From: an uncultured Muribaculaceae bacterium
Lineage (GTDB): Bacteria > Bacteroidota > Bacteroidia > Bacteroidales > Muribaculaceae
Reading direction: 5' to 3'
DNA: 64,000 nt
Assembly: GCA_910579185.1 (NCBI GenBank)
Contig: CAJTTG010000002.1
Span: forward strand, 186,001-250,000
Made by a program: the position numbers and the translations under genes. The notes beneath the pieces were generated by a model, which was given only the letters and a program-made list of their open reading frames with translations, did not search any database and was not told the DNA's origin. Of this stretch, positions 50,753 through 60,108 are shown piece after piece. Within the stretch, counting starts at the first letter, position 1. The number at the start of each line of letters is the position of its first letter.

Positions 50753-52768
50753 ATGACTATAAAATCCACACTGGCAGGTTCAGCACTTGCCATCGCAATT
50801 TCAGCAAATGCTATGACATCGACAAACAACATCGACAAGCCGTTCGAATATGTGGTTGACCGATTCGCCGATATCGAGGTTCTTCGCTATAAAGTGCCCG
50901 GTTTCGAACAGCTCTCGTTAAATCAGAAAAAACTGGTCTATTATCTGACGCAAGCCGCTATATACGGGCGTGATATCCTTTGGGATCAGAACAACCGGTA
51001 TAATCTCCAGCTCCGTCCGCTGCTTGAGGCAGTCTATACAAACTACAATGGCTCACGCGAGGATCCCCAGTTCAAGGCTTTTGAATTGTACTTGAAACAA
51101 GTGTGGTTTGGCAACGGAATCCACCATCACTATTCGATGGATAAATTTATTCCCGGTTTCGACCGCAGTTTCCTTGAAGGAGAGGTGAAGAAACTTCCGG
51201 CTGACAAGCAACCTGCAAATCTTGAAGATCTGATGCGTGTTGTCTTCGATCCCTCGTTCATGGCAAAGAAAGTGAATCAGGCTGAGGGCGCGGATCTTAT
51301 CCTGACGTCGGCCACAAATCTTTATGAGGGTGTTACCCAGAAAGAGGTGGAGGACTATTATGCAGCCATAAAGGATACGACGGATCTAACACCGATTTCA
51401 TACGGTCTGAACGCACGTGTGGCAAAGGTTGATGGGAAAGTGACAGAGCAGACATATCATCTGGGCGGACTTTATTCAGAGGCCATTGCAAAGATTGTGG
51501 AAAATCTCGAAGAAGCGGCCAAGTATGCCGAGAATGATGCACAACGCAAAACTATCGAGGCGTTGATTAAGTACTATCGTAGCGGCGATCTGAAAGATTT
51601 CGACACATACTCAATTCTTTGGGTTGACGACACTGACTCGCAGGTTGATTTTATCAACGGATTCATTGAATCCTACGATGATCCTCTCGGCATGACCGGT
51701 AACTGGGAGTCGATAGTCAACTTCAAGAATCTCGACGCATCACATCGCACAGAGGTTATTTCATCGAATGCACAGTGGTTTGAATCACATTCGCCTGTGG
51801 ATCCCCGTTTCCGTAAAGATGAAGTGAAGGGCGTTACTGCGAAAGTGATCACAGCGGCTATTCTTGCCGGCGATTCCTATCCGGCAACACCTATCGGCAT
51901 CAACCTCCCGAATGCCAACTGGATCCGTGCTACCCATGGCTCCAAGTCCGTGACAATTGAAAATATCACCCAGGCTTACGATGAGGCTTCGCATGGTGAT
52001 GGCTTCAATGATGAGTTCGTGCCCGATCAGCAGATGCGTGAGCTTATGGACAAATATCTGTTCCTGACCGATAATCTTCACACGGATCTGCATGAATGTC
52101 TCGGCCACGCATCGGGTCGCCTGTTGCCCGGCGTTGATCCCGACGCGCTTAAAGCCTATGGCTCTGCGCTTGAGGAAGCCCGTGCCGACCTTTTCGCGCT
52201 CTATTATCTCGCCGATCCGAAGTTGATCGAACTTGGTCTTATTGACAGCCCCGAAGCCTACAAGGCCCAATATTATAAATATATTCTCAATGGCCTGATG
52301 ACACAGCTGATGCGTATTGAGCCGGGCAAGGATGTTGAGGAAGCCCACATGCGCAATCGCAAGCTCATTGCGGAATGGGCTCTTGAGAAGGGTAAAGCTG
52401 ATAATGTGATTGAAGTCTACAAGGCTGATGGCAAGACTTATATCCGGATCAATGATTATGAAAAACTCCGCGATTTGTTCGGACAGCTGCTCTATGAGAT
52501 ACAGCGTATCAAATCGGAGGGTGACTATGATGCCGGATGCGCACTCGTAGAGACCTATGGTGTGAAAGTGGATCCGACACTCCATAAAGAGATTCTTGAT
52601 CGCTATGCGCATCTTTCCATCGCACCCTACAAGGGATTTGTCAATCCGGTCTACACCCCCGTCCTCGGTGCTGATGGCGAGATTGTAGATATCAATATCA
52701 GCTATGGCGAGGGCTATATGGATCAGATGCTGCGTTATGGCCGTGATTATTCCACCCTCGGCAAATAA
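50753..52768 (+). CDS. Dipeptidyl peptidase III-like M49 metallopeptidase
   Basis: A 671-residue protein with an N-terminal signal-like segment (LAGSALAIAISANA). The M49 zinc motif is LHECLGHASGRLLPG (H-E-x-x-G-H, about residue 448), and the third ligand lies in EEARADLFALYYL. DPP III releases dipeptides from the N-terminus of short oligopeptides. It is likely periplasmic or a lipid-free secreted enzyme, part of peptide use. Similar Bacteroidota entries are sometimes mislabelled dihydrofolate reductase; nothing here resembles that enzyme. Confidence 0.88.
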   Translation: MTIKSTLAGSALAIAISANAMTSTNNIDKPFEYVVDRFADIEVLRYKVPGFEQLSLNQKKLVYYLTQAAIYGRDILWDQNNRYNLQLRPLLEAVYTNYNGSREDPQFKAFELYLKQVWFGNGIHHHYSMDKFIPGFDRSFLEGEVKKLPADKQPANLEDLMRVVFDPSFMAKKVNQAEGADLILTSATNLYEGVTQKEVEDYYAAIKDTTDLTPISYGLNARVAKVDGKVTEQTYHLGGLYSEAIAKIVENLEEAAKYAENDAQRKTIEALIKYYRSGDLKDFDTYSILWVDDTDSQVDFINGFIESYDDPLGMTGNWESIVNFKNLDASHRTEVISSNAQWFESHSPVDPRFRKDEVKGVTAKVITAAILAGDSYPATPIGINLPNANWIRATHGSKSVTIENITQAYDEASHGDGFNDEFVPDQQMRELMDKYLFLTDNLHTDLHECLGHASGRLLPGVDPDALKAYGSALEEARADLFALYYLADPKLIELGLIDSPEAYKAQYYKYILNGLMTQLMRIEPGKDVEEAHMRNRKLIAEWALEKGKADNVIEVYKADGKTYIRINDYEKLRDLFGQLLYEIQRIKSEGDYDAGCALVETYGVKVDPTLHKEILDRYAHLSIAPYKGFVNPVYTPVLGADGEIVDINISYGEGYMDQMLRYGRDYSTLGK

Positions 52769-52774
52769 GCACTG

Positions 52775-53401
52775 ATGTCGGAAGAATTTGCCTCACCACT
52801 TCTTGAAAGTGCGGTCACAGAGCTGTCGCGTCTGCCCGGCATAGGGCGGAAGACGGCTCTGCGTCTTGCATTGCATCTTCTGAGACGAGATGTTGACGAA
52901 AGCGTTGCTCTTGGCCAGTCGATAATTGATCTCCGGCGGAATATAACATATTGCAGGATGTGTCATAATATTTCGGAGGCTGAGCTATGTCCGGTTTGTT
53001 CCGATCCAAGGCGTGATCGCTCTGTGCTTTGTGTTGTTGAGAATGTCAATGATGTGATGAGTATTGAACGCACTCGCCAGTACACAGGGCTATATCATGT
53101 GCTTGGGGGAGTAATATCGCCGATGGACGGCGTAGGGCCGGATGCACTGGAGATTGAATCGCTTGTGGCGCGTGTGGCTGACGGATCTGTCAGTGAGGTC
53201 ATCCTTGCGCTTGGCGCAACCATGGAGGGGGACACTACGAATTTCTATATATTCAGGAAATTAGCTCCGTACACAGATGTGAAGATCACACAGCTTGCAA
53301 GAGGTGTGGCTGTCGGGAATGACCTTGAGTACACGGACGAATTGACCCTCGGACGTTCCTTATTGCAGCGAACTCTTTTCACTGAAACCTTTCAGCAATG
53401 A
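52775..53401 (+). CDS. recR: Recombination protein RecR
   Basis: A 208-residue protein. The N-terminal helix-hairpin-helix is LSRLPGIGRKTALRLALHLL, then a four-Cys zinc finger (YCRMCHNI and LCPVCSDP), a TOPRIM domain (LCVVENVNDVMSIERT, GLYHVLGGVISPMDGVGPD) and a Walker B-like end (ITQLARGVAVGNDLEYTDELTL). It works with RecO and RecF to load RecA on gapped DNA. It overlaps the GNAT gene by ATGA. Confidence 0.95.
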   Translation: MSEEFASPLLESAVTELSRLPGIGRKTALRLALHLLRRDVDESVALGQSIIDLRRNITYCRMCHNISEAELCPVCSDPRRDRSVLCVVENVNDVMSIERTRQYTGLYHVLGGVISPMDGVGPDALEIESLVARVADGSVSEVILALGATMEGDTTNFYIFRKLAPYTDVKITQLARGVAVGNDLEYTDELTLGRSLLQRTLFTETFQQ

Positions 53402-53922
53402 TCTGCGGCGATAACGTTTATCTACGGGCTCCGGAACCCGATGATGTGGATGCCATGTTCCGATGGGAGAATGATCGGGATATATGGTCGTCGGCAGGCG
53501 TGCGTGCGCCTATGTCGCGCCATCTGATCTGGAAATATGTCAATGACTACACCGCGGATCTGTATGCCGATAGTCAGGCCAGGTTCATAATTTGCAGAAT
53601 AGCGGACAATATGCCGGTCGGAGCGGTTGATCTCTACGATGCGGATATGATAAACCGCAGGTGTGGAGTGGGAATAGTTGTTGATAAGGCGCATAGAGGT
53701 CTCGGATATGCAGCCGAGGCATTGCGGCTGCTCGGTGACTATGCCTGGCGAGATCTCGGACTGCATCAATTATGGGCCATTGTGGATGCAGCCAACATGT
53801 CATCGCGGACGTTGTTTTCTGATGCTGGATACTCAGTTGGCGGACGTTTGCGTTCATGGATCCGTGTCGGCGAGTCCTATTCGGATGCCTATATCTATCA
53901 GCGTCTGTTGTGTAATGGTTAG
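53398..53922 (+). CDS. GNAT-family N-acetyltransferase (RimJ/RimL type)
   Basis: A 174-residue protein with the RimJ/L-like layout: YLRAPEPDDVDAMFRWENDRDIW at the start, GAVDLYDADMINRRCGVGIVV in the core, and the acetyl-CoA loop AHRGLGYAAEALRLLGDYAW, then LHQLWAIVDAANMSSRTLFSDAGY. It probably acetylates a protein N-terminus or a small amine; the substrate is unknown. It is the last gene of the dxr operon, and its TAG overlaps the stop of the convergent regulator gene. Confidence 0.88.
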   Translation: MICGDNVYLRAPEPDDVDAMFRWENDRDIWSSAGVRAPMSRHLIWKYVNDYTADLYADSQARFIICRIADNMPVGAVDLYDADMINRRCGVGIVVDKAHRGLGYAAEALRLLGDYAWRDLGLHQLWAIVDAANMSSRTLFSDAGYSVGGRLRSWIRVGESYSDAYIYQRLLCNG

Positions 53923-55484
53923 ATCGACTGAATGTCTGCTTCGAATGTTTCCCTGTTGATAGCCTTGTTCTTCAGTTTGTTACGGTAGGCATAAATGGTG
54001 TTGACGCTGTAATTCAGGATCTGGGCTATGCGGCCGGTATCAGAAATGCCAAGACGCATGAATGCCAGAATGCGCAGATCGGTGTTGAGAAGTTCCCCCG
54101 GTTGCAACTCTATGCGGCATTCCGGTTTCAGAAGAGCGTTAACGCCGTCAACAAATCCCGGATATATGTGGATAAACGCATTGTCGAAAATTTCATAGAA
54201 TTCTTTCGACTGGTTTTCAATGAATTTTCCGGATTTTGTCAACTGATACAGATCGTCGACCTTCCCGGCGCTGATCTTTCTGTTGGCCATATTACAGAAT
54301 TGTTTCAGCTTGTCCATGTAGATTGAACAGAGGTTGAGGAATTGCGATATATATTCCTCTTTGGTGCGGTTGGCATCCTGAAGATGTAGATGCAATGTAT
54401 TCATCTGACGCATTTTTATGCGGAGAACAAGCAGGACAATTACAAGTAGCACCATAGTGAGCCCCATAAGGCAAAGGCCGGCCACTATCCTATGACGGGA
54501 TTGTGACAGCTCGCGCTGATGTACTGTCTCGATTATCGGGGTTGCTTCGGCAACCTGAATCATTCGGGTCTCGGCATTGCATTCCACAGCGTTACGCAGG
54601 GCAGTATACAGATATTCATGGGCGCGGTCGATGTCGTCGTACTCAAACATCATCTGTCCCAATTCCTGTAGCGATGTGACCTCTCGTGTCGCTCCACGGG
54701 TGTCGGATATCGCCGAAAGGGCGAGATGGAAGATAACATCGTCGGTCGAACCGCGTTTCCGGTATATGTCGGCGAGCATGTGATGGGCGCGTGCATACAT
54801 GTTGTCATCGTCGCTTATGCGTCCTGTCAGTTCTTTCAGTATCGCTTCGCTGATCGCATATTGTCCCGTCAGGAAATAATATTCCCCTTGGTTGAGGGCG
54901 TGTATGTCGCTGCCGGAGGGAAGAAGTTGCAGCAGTTCGCGTTGCGCATCAAGGGCGAGATCAGAATAGTGTTTGACCGCCTCAGGGAAGCGATGATAGT
55001 AGGAACTCATGAAGGAGTACATCTGCCGGCCGCAGCTGTAGTAATGAATCCTTTCGTCTGTAGACAGAGAGTCAGGATCAATGGACTTGTACAGGTCGAG
55101 AGCATCTCCCATAAAACCGGCAAGGGGTAGCAGTTCCGTCAGGCTGATGCGGAAATAGCGCGCAAGAGAGTCTTGACCCGAAACTTCCGCTTCGCGGAGT
55201 GCTCTGGTGGTGACTGATAGGGCGGAATCGTTGTTGAACGATGAGTATAACGACCCCAGTTCTTTTGCTATAGTGAGATCTTTCGGTTTCTGGCGTTTCA
55301 GATTCTCCAGTGAATCGATCTTGCTTTGTCTATGCCGGATATATTCAGTTCGTTTGTCGAGTTCTGAATCCAGTTTGCGCAGTATCTGTTGCACCGTCTT
55401 ACTCTCGGTAGGGATCGCATGAATGGATCCAACCGCAGAGAAGCAGAGGGACAAAAGAAGTAATATGACTCTGTAGGCATGCAT
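53919..55484 (-). CDS. TPR / membrane / DUF6377 HTH regulator
   Basis: A 521-residue protein with the same plan as the regulator at 12216. Signal peptide MHAYRVILLLLSLCFSAVG, coiled-coil and TPR-like helices to about residue 330, one membrane helix (IVAGLCLMGLTMVLLVIVLLVL), a long coiled coil (HLHLQDANRTKEEYISQFLNLCSIYMDKLKQF, the DUF6377 core) and a C-terminal helix-turn-helix ending ISDTGRIAQILNYSVNTIYAYRNKLKNKA. It is probably a one-protein envelope sensor and transcription factor. Its ATG overlaps the kdsA stop by one base (TGATG), which couples its translation to a KDO-synthesis gene. Confidence 0.85.
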   Translation of the reverse strand: MHAYRVILLLLSLCFSAVGSIHAIPTESKTVQQILRKLDSELDKRTEYIRHRQSKIDSLENLKRQKPKDLTIAKELGSLYSSFNNDSALSVTTRALREAEVSGQDSLARYFRISLTELLPLAGFMGDALDLYKSIDPDSLSTDERIHYYSCGRQMYSFMSSYYHRFPEAVKHYSDLALDAQRELLQLLPSGSDIHALNQGEYYFLTGQYAISEAILKELTGRISDDDNMYARAHHMLADIYRKRGSTDDVIFHLALSAISDTRGATREVTSLQELGQMMFEYDDIDRAHEYLYTALRNAVECNAETRMIQVAEATPIIETVHQRELSQSRHRIVAGLCLMGLTMVLLVIVLLVLRIKMRQMNTLHLHLQDANRTKEEYISQFLNLCSIYMDKLKQFCNMANRKISAGKVDDLYQLTKSGKFIENQSKEFYEIFDNAFIHIYPGFVDGVNALLKPECRIELQPGELLNTDLRILAFMRLGISDTGRIAQILNYSVNTIYAYRNKLKNKAINRETFEADIQSI

Positions 55485-56311
55485 CAGAAGCCGGCTATGG
55501 TAGCGCGGATTGCCGTCAGACGTTCAAGAAGTTGCGGCAATTGTTCAAGCGGCAACATATTGGCCCCATCGCTCTTTGCTTTCAATGGCTCCGGATGGGT
55601 CTCTATAAACAGGCCATCGACACCAACGGCTATTCCTGCGCGTGCTATGGTCTCGATCAGATCCGGGCGACCTCCTGTCACACCTTTAGGCTGGTTGGGC
55701 TGCTGGAGCGAATGGGTGGCATCGAGAATCACAGGGCATCCGAATTTTTGCATTTCGGGTATTCCGCGATAGTCAACGATCAGATCCTGATAGCCGAAGC
55801 TTACGCCACGTTCGGTTACGGCAACATTTTGGTTGCCGGCATCGCGTACTTTCTGAATGGCAAACTGCATTGCTTCCGGTGACAGGAATTGGCCTTTCTT
55901 GATGTTGACGGTCTTGCCGGTACGTGCCGCTGCGATCAGCAGATCGGTCTGACGGCACAGGAATGCCGGAATCTGAAGCACATCGACAAACTCGGCTGCC
56001 ATTTCCGCCTCTTCCGGGGCATGAATGTCGGTGACAACGGGGCATCCGAAAGTCTTACGTACTTTACGGAGAATACCGAGAGCCTCAATATCGCCTATGC
56101 CGGTGAAAGAGTCAATGCGTGAACGGTTGGCTTTGCGATAAGATCCTTTGAAAATATATGGAATGTTGAGTCTTGTTGTTGTCTCTACGATTTTCTCAGC
56201 TATCTCCATTGCCATTTTCTCGCCCTCAATCACGCAAGGTCCGGCGAGCAGGAAAAAATTATCGGATGGAGTGAGGCTTTTTATTATCTTGTCGGTAGTC
56301 ATATGGTTCAT
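55484..56311 (-). CDS. kdsA: 3-deoxy-8-phosphooctulonate synthase (KDO 8-P synthase)
   Basis: A 275-residue TIM-barrel enzyme. Its phosphate and PEP motifs are FFLLAGPCVIEGEKMAMEIA, IFKGSYRKANRSRIDSFTG, VTDIHAPEEAEMAAEFVDVLQIPAFLCRQ and VNIKKGQFLSPEAM; FGYQDLIVDYRGIPEM and CPVILDATHSLQQPN complete the site. It condenses PEP with arabinose 5-phosphate for the KDO of LPS. The start is the ATG of the ATGA overlap with rsmE (56311) or MTTDKIIK at 56302. Confidence 0.95.
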   Translation of the reverse strand: MNHMTTDKIIKSLTPSDNFFLLAGPCVIEGEKMAMEIAEKIVETTTRLNIPYIFKGSYRKANRSRIDSFTGIGDIEALGILRKVRKTFGCPVVTDIHAPEEAEMAAEFVDVLQIPAFLCRQTDLLIAAARTGKTVNIKKGQFLSPEAMQFAIQKVRDAGNQNVAVTERGVSFGYQDLIVDYRGIPEMQKFGCPVILDATHSLQQPNQPKGVTGGRPDLIETIARAGIAVGVDGLFIETHPEPLKAKSDGANMLPLEQLPQLLERLTAIRATIAGF

Positions 56312-57021
56312 AAGTTATTCAGTTGGTCAATTATGTGGAATGTATCACAGCCAACAAGCGCGGCTGTTTCTGTGCGCAGACGGTTGTCACCCAATGAGAT
56401 TGGTTTCCAGCCTTGATCCAAGGCCGATCTGATCTCTTCCGGATCGAAATCTCCTTCGGGACCGATCAGTATAGCGGCATCCTTGCCCGGCTGATATTCA
56501 CGGCAGAGATTTAGCCGTGGGATGGAGGGATCGCAATATGCCACGAAACGCTGGGCTTCACTGAATCGGCATGTCACATCCTTTACCGGTGTCATAGGCC
56601 ATATTTCCGGCAATACACTTTTCAGGGATTGCTTCATGGCTGAGATTGCTATTTTCTCAAGACGTTCGGTCTTTATCTCCTTGCGTTCGGAACGGCGGCA
56701 TAATAGCGGTATGATGCGGTTGACGCCTATTTCCGTCAGTTTTTCCACCATCCATTCCATGCGGTCCATGTGCTTTGTGGGAGCGACAGCTACCGTGATC
56801 TGCTGAGACCAGCACAGCGGCATCTCCGTCTTTTCCACAATTTCCAAGGCGGCATGTTTTGAATGGGCATCGACGAGTATGCAGCGGAAGCGGTGGCCAC
56901 GTCCATCGATCACCTCAAGCTCGTCTCCGGCCTGCATGCGGAGCACCCTGACGCAATGCTGCGAATCGCTTTGCGGCAGTGTCAGCGTTTTCTCTATGTC
57001 CGGTGCATAAAACTGGATCAT
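56308..57021 (-). CDS. rsmE: 16S rRNA (uracil-1498-N3)-methyltransferase
   Basis: A 237-residue SPOUT methyltransferase. An N-terminal PUA-like RNA-binding part (QHCVRVLRMQAGDELEVIDGRGHRF) is followed by the knotted C-terminal domain: AVAPTKHMDRMEWMVEKLTEIGV, CRRSERKE, ISAMKQSLKSVLPEI, then the SAM-binding IGPEGDFDPEEI and SLGDNRLRTETAAL. It methylates U1498 at N3 in helix 44 of the small subunit. It overlaps its neighbours on both sides by four bases. Confidence 0.94.
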   Translation of the reverse strand: MIQFYAPDIEKTLTLPQSDSQHCVRVLRMQAGDELEVIDGRGHRFRCILVDAHSKHAALEIVEKTEMPLCWSQQITVAVAPTKHMDRMEWMVEKLTEIGVNRIIPLLCRRSERKEIKTERLEKIAISAMKQSLKSVLPEIWPMTPVKDVTCRFSEAQRFVAYCDPSIPRLNLCREYQPGKDAAILIGPEGDFDPEEIRSALDQGWKPISLGDNRLRTETAALVGCDTFHIIDQLNNL

Positions 57022-58334
57022 ATAGTCATGTCCTCCTCGGTGAGTGCTTTATCAGTTGTGATGCGAGGCTTTTCGTCATCTTTGAATATCAACCAGAATA
57101 GAATTGCTACGGCAAGGGCATAGACCGCGAAGATGTACCATGATGTGTGCCATCCGGAGATCTGCATTTCCGCTGTCGGTTGTGAGTAGACGTAATTGTT
57201 TACAACCTGACCGGCGGCAAGAGTTCCGAAAGTGGCTCCTACGCCATTGGTCATGAGCATGAAGAGCCCCTGGGCACTTGAGCGCATTGTGGGGTCGGTC
57301 TGCTTGTCAACGTAGAGAGAGCCAGAGATGTTGAAAAAGTCAAATGCCACGCCGTAGACGATCATTGACAGAACGAACAGCCATACTCCCGATCCCGGGT
57401 TGCCGAGTCCGAAGAACCCGAATCGGAGCACCCATCCAATCATGGCGATCATCATGACTCCTTTTATTCCGAAACGTTTAAGGCAGAAAGGTATGAGCAG
57501 AATGCAGAGGGTTTCGCTGACCTGAGAGAGCGAAATAAGCGCGGTGGCATTCTGTGCGCCCCATGTGTCGGCATATTCGGCAATACTTTCATAGGCATTG
57601 ATGAATGTTGTTCCATAGCCGTTGGTGATTTGCAGCGATACACCGAGAAGCATGGAGAATATGAAGAAAATAGCCATTTTCTTTTGTTTGAAGAGAGTGA
57701 ACGCGCGCAATCCGAAAGCGTCGACCAAAGAAGTGGATGTGGCTTTTGATGTGGGACATTTCGGCATTGTCAGGGCGTAAAATGCCAGAACGAAACTGAA
57801 CAGGCCGGATGAAACAAGCTGGAAATATGTTTTCTGCATCGAGACACCGTCGATCTGAACGAAGTTGGTCAGCAGCATGGAAGCAATGAATCCTACGGTG
57901 CCGAACACCCGTATCGGAGGGAAATGCTTCACGGTGTCGAGTCCGGCTTTTCCGAGAGCCGTGTAGGCAACGGAATTGGCAAGACCGATCGTAGGCATGA
58001 AGAATGCCACAGAAACAGTATAGAATGTGAATAGCGGTCCGAACTCTATGTTTTCTCCGGCCGTGTGGCAATACCAAGCCGCCGCCATCATTGCAGCTCC
58101 TGCTATCAGATGGCACAGACTAAGCATTTTCTGGGCTTGTATCCATCGGTCGGCGATTATACCGATTATGGCCGGCATAAAGATCGAGACAATTCCCTGA
58201 ACGGTGTAGAACCAGTAGATTTTGTCACCAAGCCCGGCACCGGCGAGGTATATACCAAGCGAGGTCAGGTAAGCTCCCCAGACTGCGAACTCCAGAAAGT
58301 TCATGGCAGCCAGTTTTGTTTTGATTGCTGACAT
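57018..58334 (-). CDS. MFS nucleoside:H+ symporter (NupG-like)
   Basis: A 438-residue transporter with about 12 membrane helices, read from MSAIKTKLAAMNFLEFAVWGAYL at 58334; earlier in-frame Mets lie within the preceding gene. Family hallmarks are FLEFAVWGAYLTSLGIYL in helix 1, MPAIIGIIADRWIQAQK between helices 2 and 3, and the conserved VAFDFFNISGSLYVDKQTDP near the C-terminal half. NupG-type carriers import nucleosides by proton symport. It is separated from the bifunctional-nuclease gene by one base. Confidence 0.88.
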   Translation of the reverse strand: MSAIKTKLAAMNFLEFAVWGAYLTSLGIYLAGAGLGDKIYWFYTVQGIVSIFMPAIIGIIADRWIQAQKMLSLCHLIAGAAMMAAAWYCHTAGENIEFGPLFTFYTVSVAFFMPTIGLANSVAYTALGKAGLDTVKHFPPIRVFGTVGFIASMLLTNFVQIDGVSMQKTYFQLVSSGLFSFVLAFYALTMPKCPTSKATSTSLVDAFGLRAFTLFKQKKMAIFFIFSMLLGVSLQITNGYGTTFINAYESIAEYADTWGAQNATALISLSQVSETLCILLIPFCLKRFGIKGVMMIAMIGWVLRFGFFGLGNPGSGVWLFVLSMIVYGVAFDFFNISGSLYVDKQTDPTMRSSAQGLFMLMTNGVGATFGTLAAGQVVNNYVYSQPTAEMQISGWHTSWYIFAVYALAVAILFWLIFKDDEKPRITTDKALTEEDMTI

Positions 58335-58335
58335 A

Positions 58336-58983
58336 TTATTTGTTTTTCTTGTGTTTAAGGATTTCATTGACTTTTGCAGCCTCCTCATAGTTCTCCTGCT
58401 CGATCAAGCGCGACAATGTGCGTTCAAGTTCTTCAATGGTGTAGTTTTCCAGGCGAGGTTGCTGTGATGATATGGTATTGTTGTCGGAGTCGGTGTCATC
58501 GTCATCGGAAAATGTCGGTGCGCCATGTGCGGCCTGTTCGTCTTCATCCTCTTCTTCGTCGTCCGACTGTGCTTCCATTATAAATCCGGTTTCATCGAGG
58601 ATTTCCGGCGTGGTGTATATAGGCGCTCCGGTGCGCATCGCGATAGCGATAGCATCGGATGTACGGGAATCGATTCTGACGGTCCGGTCGCCATCCGTAA
58701 AAGTCAGCTCCGAAGAGAAGATACCGTCCTCAAAGCGGTAGATGAACACTTCGTTGAGCTTAACTCCGAATGCGTGGGCGAAACTGACAAAGAGATCGTG
58801 GGTCATTGGACGGGGAGGGGTGATGCTCTCCATGCGCATGGCTATTGACTGGGCTTCGGCAGCTCCGATCACTACAGGTATCCTGTAGGGGCCTCCGGCC
58901 TGTGCGAGGATCAGCGCATAAGCTCCAGATTGTATCTGGGAGTATGATATACCAAGTACTTGCAGCCGGATTCGTTCGTTCAT
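58336..58983 (-). CDS. Bifunctional nuclease (BFN/DUF151) with UVR motif
   Basis: A 215-residue protein. Residues about 1-135 are the BFN domain (YRIPVVIGAAEAQSIAMRME, TRPMTHDLF-like PRPMTHDLFVSFAHAFG, RIDSRTSDAIAIAMRTGAPIYT). A low-complexity Asp/Glu-rich linker follows (about 140-175), then a C-terminal UvrB/UvrC motif (TIEELERTLSRLIEQENYEEAAKVNEIL), a helical hairpin. BFN homologues show DNase/RNase activity in plants; the bacterial role is unsettled, and the UVR motif suggests a protein partner. Confidence 0.88.
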   Translation of the reverse strand: MNERIRLQVLGISYSQIQSGAYALILAQAGGPYRIPVVIGAAEAQSIAMRMESITPPRPMTHDLFVSFAHAFGVKLNEVFIYRFEDGIFSSELTFTDGDRTVRIDSRTSDAIAIAMRTGAPIYTTPEILDETGFIMEAQSDDEEEDEDEQAAHGAPTFSDDDDTDSDNNTISSQQPRLENYTIEELERTLSRLIEQENYEEAAKVNEILKHKKNK

Positions 58984-59005
58984 AGCTTATTGGTTGTTTA
59001 TAGGG

Positions 59006-60097
59006 TTAACTCTGAATCTCATTCTCAATGTTGCGGCCAGTTATGATGCCGCTGCCGTAACAGATGCGGCTGTCGCGGTCGTAGACCACGGCAAATTGCC
59101 CCGGAGCGATACCCTGGACCTTGCGGGAACTCTCGATGACGTATTCAAGGCCGCCGAGGTGTGTCAGCCGACCTGATATGAATTCGGGCATGTGGCGGTT
59201 CTTGAAGGTGATCTCTACGTCGCGGCAATTGTCTTTCCATGGATCGAGTGTGATCCAGTGCATTTCGTCGAGATGAAGAGTCCGTCCGTACTGACGCTCA
59301 GTATCGTAACCGTTGGAGACATAGATCACATTGTCGTGGATGTTCTTTTTCACGACATACCATGGGCCTCCGCTCAGTCCGAGCCCTTTGCGCTGACCGA
59401 TTGTGTGGAACCAATAGCCCCGGTGTGTGCCCAGTTTCCGGCCGGTCTCAATCTCGACAATCGGCCCGGGCTTTTCTCCAAGATGCCGTCGGATAAAATC
59501 GTTGTAGTTGATTTTACCAAGGAAACATATGCCTTGGCTATCGTGGCGATAAGCATTTGGCATTGCTGTGGATATGGCTATTTCGCGAACTTGCGATTTT
59601 GGCATATCACCAATGGGGAAAATCAGATGTGACAGCTGGCTATAGTCTATTCTTGCAAGGAAATCGGTCTGATCCTTGACCGGGTCTACCGCAGTCCCGA
59701 GAAACACGCGACCGTCGAGGTCGAGTGTTGTGGCATAGTGCCCGGTGGCTGTCTTGTCGAACTCATGCCCCCAGCGCTGTTCGAAATATCCGAACTTGAT
59801 CATCTTGTTGCACATGATGTCGGGATTTGGTGTCAGACCCTGACGCACTGTGCGTAGGGCATATTCCATTACATTATCCCAATATTCCTGATGCAAAGAT
59901 ACCACCTCAAACGGCAGTTTATATTTTGCGGCGATGTAGCGGCACATCTCTATATCTTCTTCCGCCGAGCAATCGCCTTCATCCGTATCAAGGCCGATGC
60001 GGATATAGAACAGGTGCAGGTCGTGGCCCTGTTCCAGAAGTCTGTGTACGGCCACTGCGCTGTCAACGCCACCTGATATGAGCACTGCAATCTTCAT
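59006..60097 (-). CDS. mnmA: tRNA 2-thiouridine(34) synthase MnmA
   Basis: A 363-residue PP-loop enzyme. The ATP site is LISGGVDSAVAVHRLLE (residues about 7-23). The two catalytic cysteines are in NPDIMCNKMIKFG and GICFLGKINYNDFI; GHYATT and DQTDFLARI are also conserved. It adenylates U34 of Lys, Glu and Gln tRNAs and inserts sulfur from the Tus or IscS relay. It starts 11 bases after the DoxX gene and belongs to the same leftward run. Confidence 0.94.
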   Translation of the reverse strand: MKIAVLISGGVDSAVAVHRLLEQGHDLHLFYIRIGLDTDEGDCSAEEDIEMCRYIAAKYKLPFEVVSLHQEYWDNVMEYALRTVRQGLTPNPDIMCNKMIKFGYFEQRWGHEFDKTATGHYATTLDLDGRVFLGTAVDPVKDQTDFLARIDYSQLSHLIFPIGDMPKSQVREIAISTAMPNAYRHDSQGICFLGKINYNDFIRRHLGEKPGPIVEIETGRKLGTHRGYWFHTIGQRKGLGLSGGPWYVVKKNIHDNVIYVSNGYDTERQYGRTLHLDEMHWITLDPWKDNCRDVEITFKNRHMPEFISGRLTHLGGLEYVIESSRKVQGIAPGQFAVVYDRDSRICYGSGIITGRNIENEIQS

Positions 60098-60108
60098 GAA
60101 TCCTGTAG

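Noticed and set aside
51785..52612. 275-codon frame on the minus strand
   Set aside because: It is antisense to the M49 peptidase gene, including the HECLGH zinc motif.
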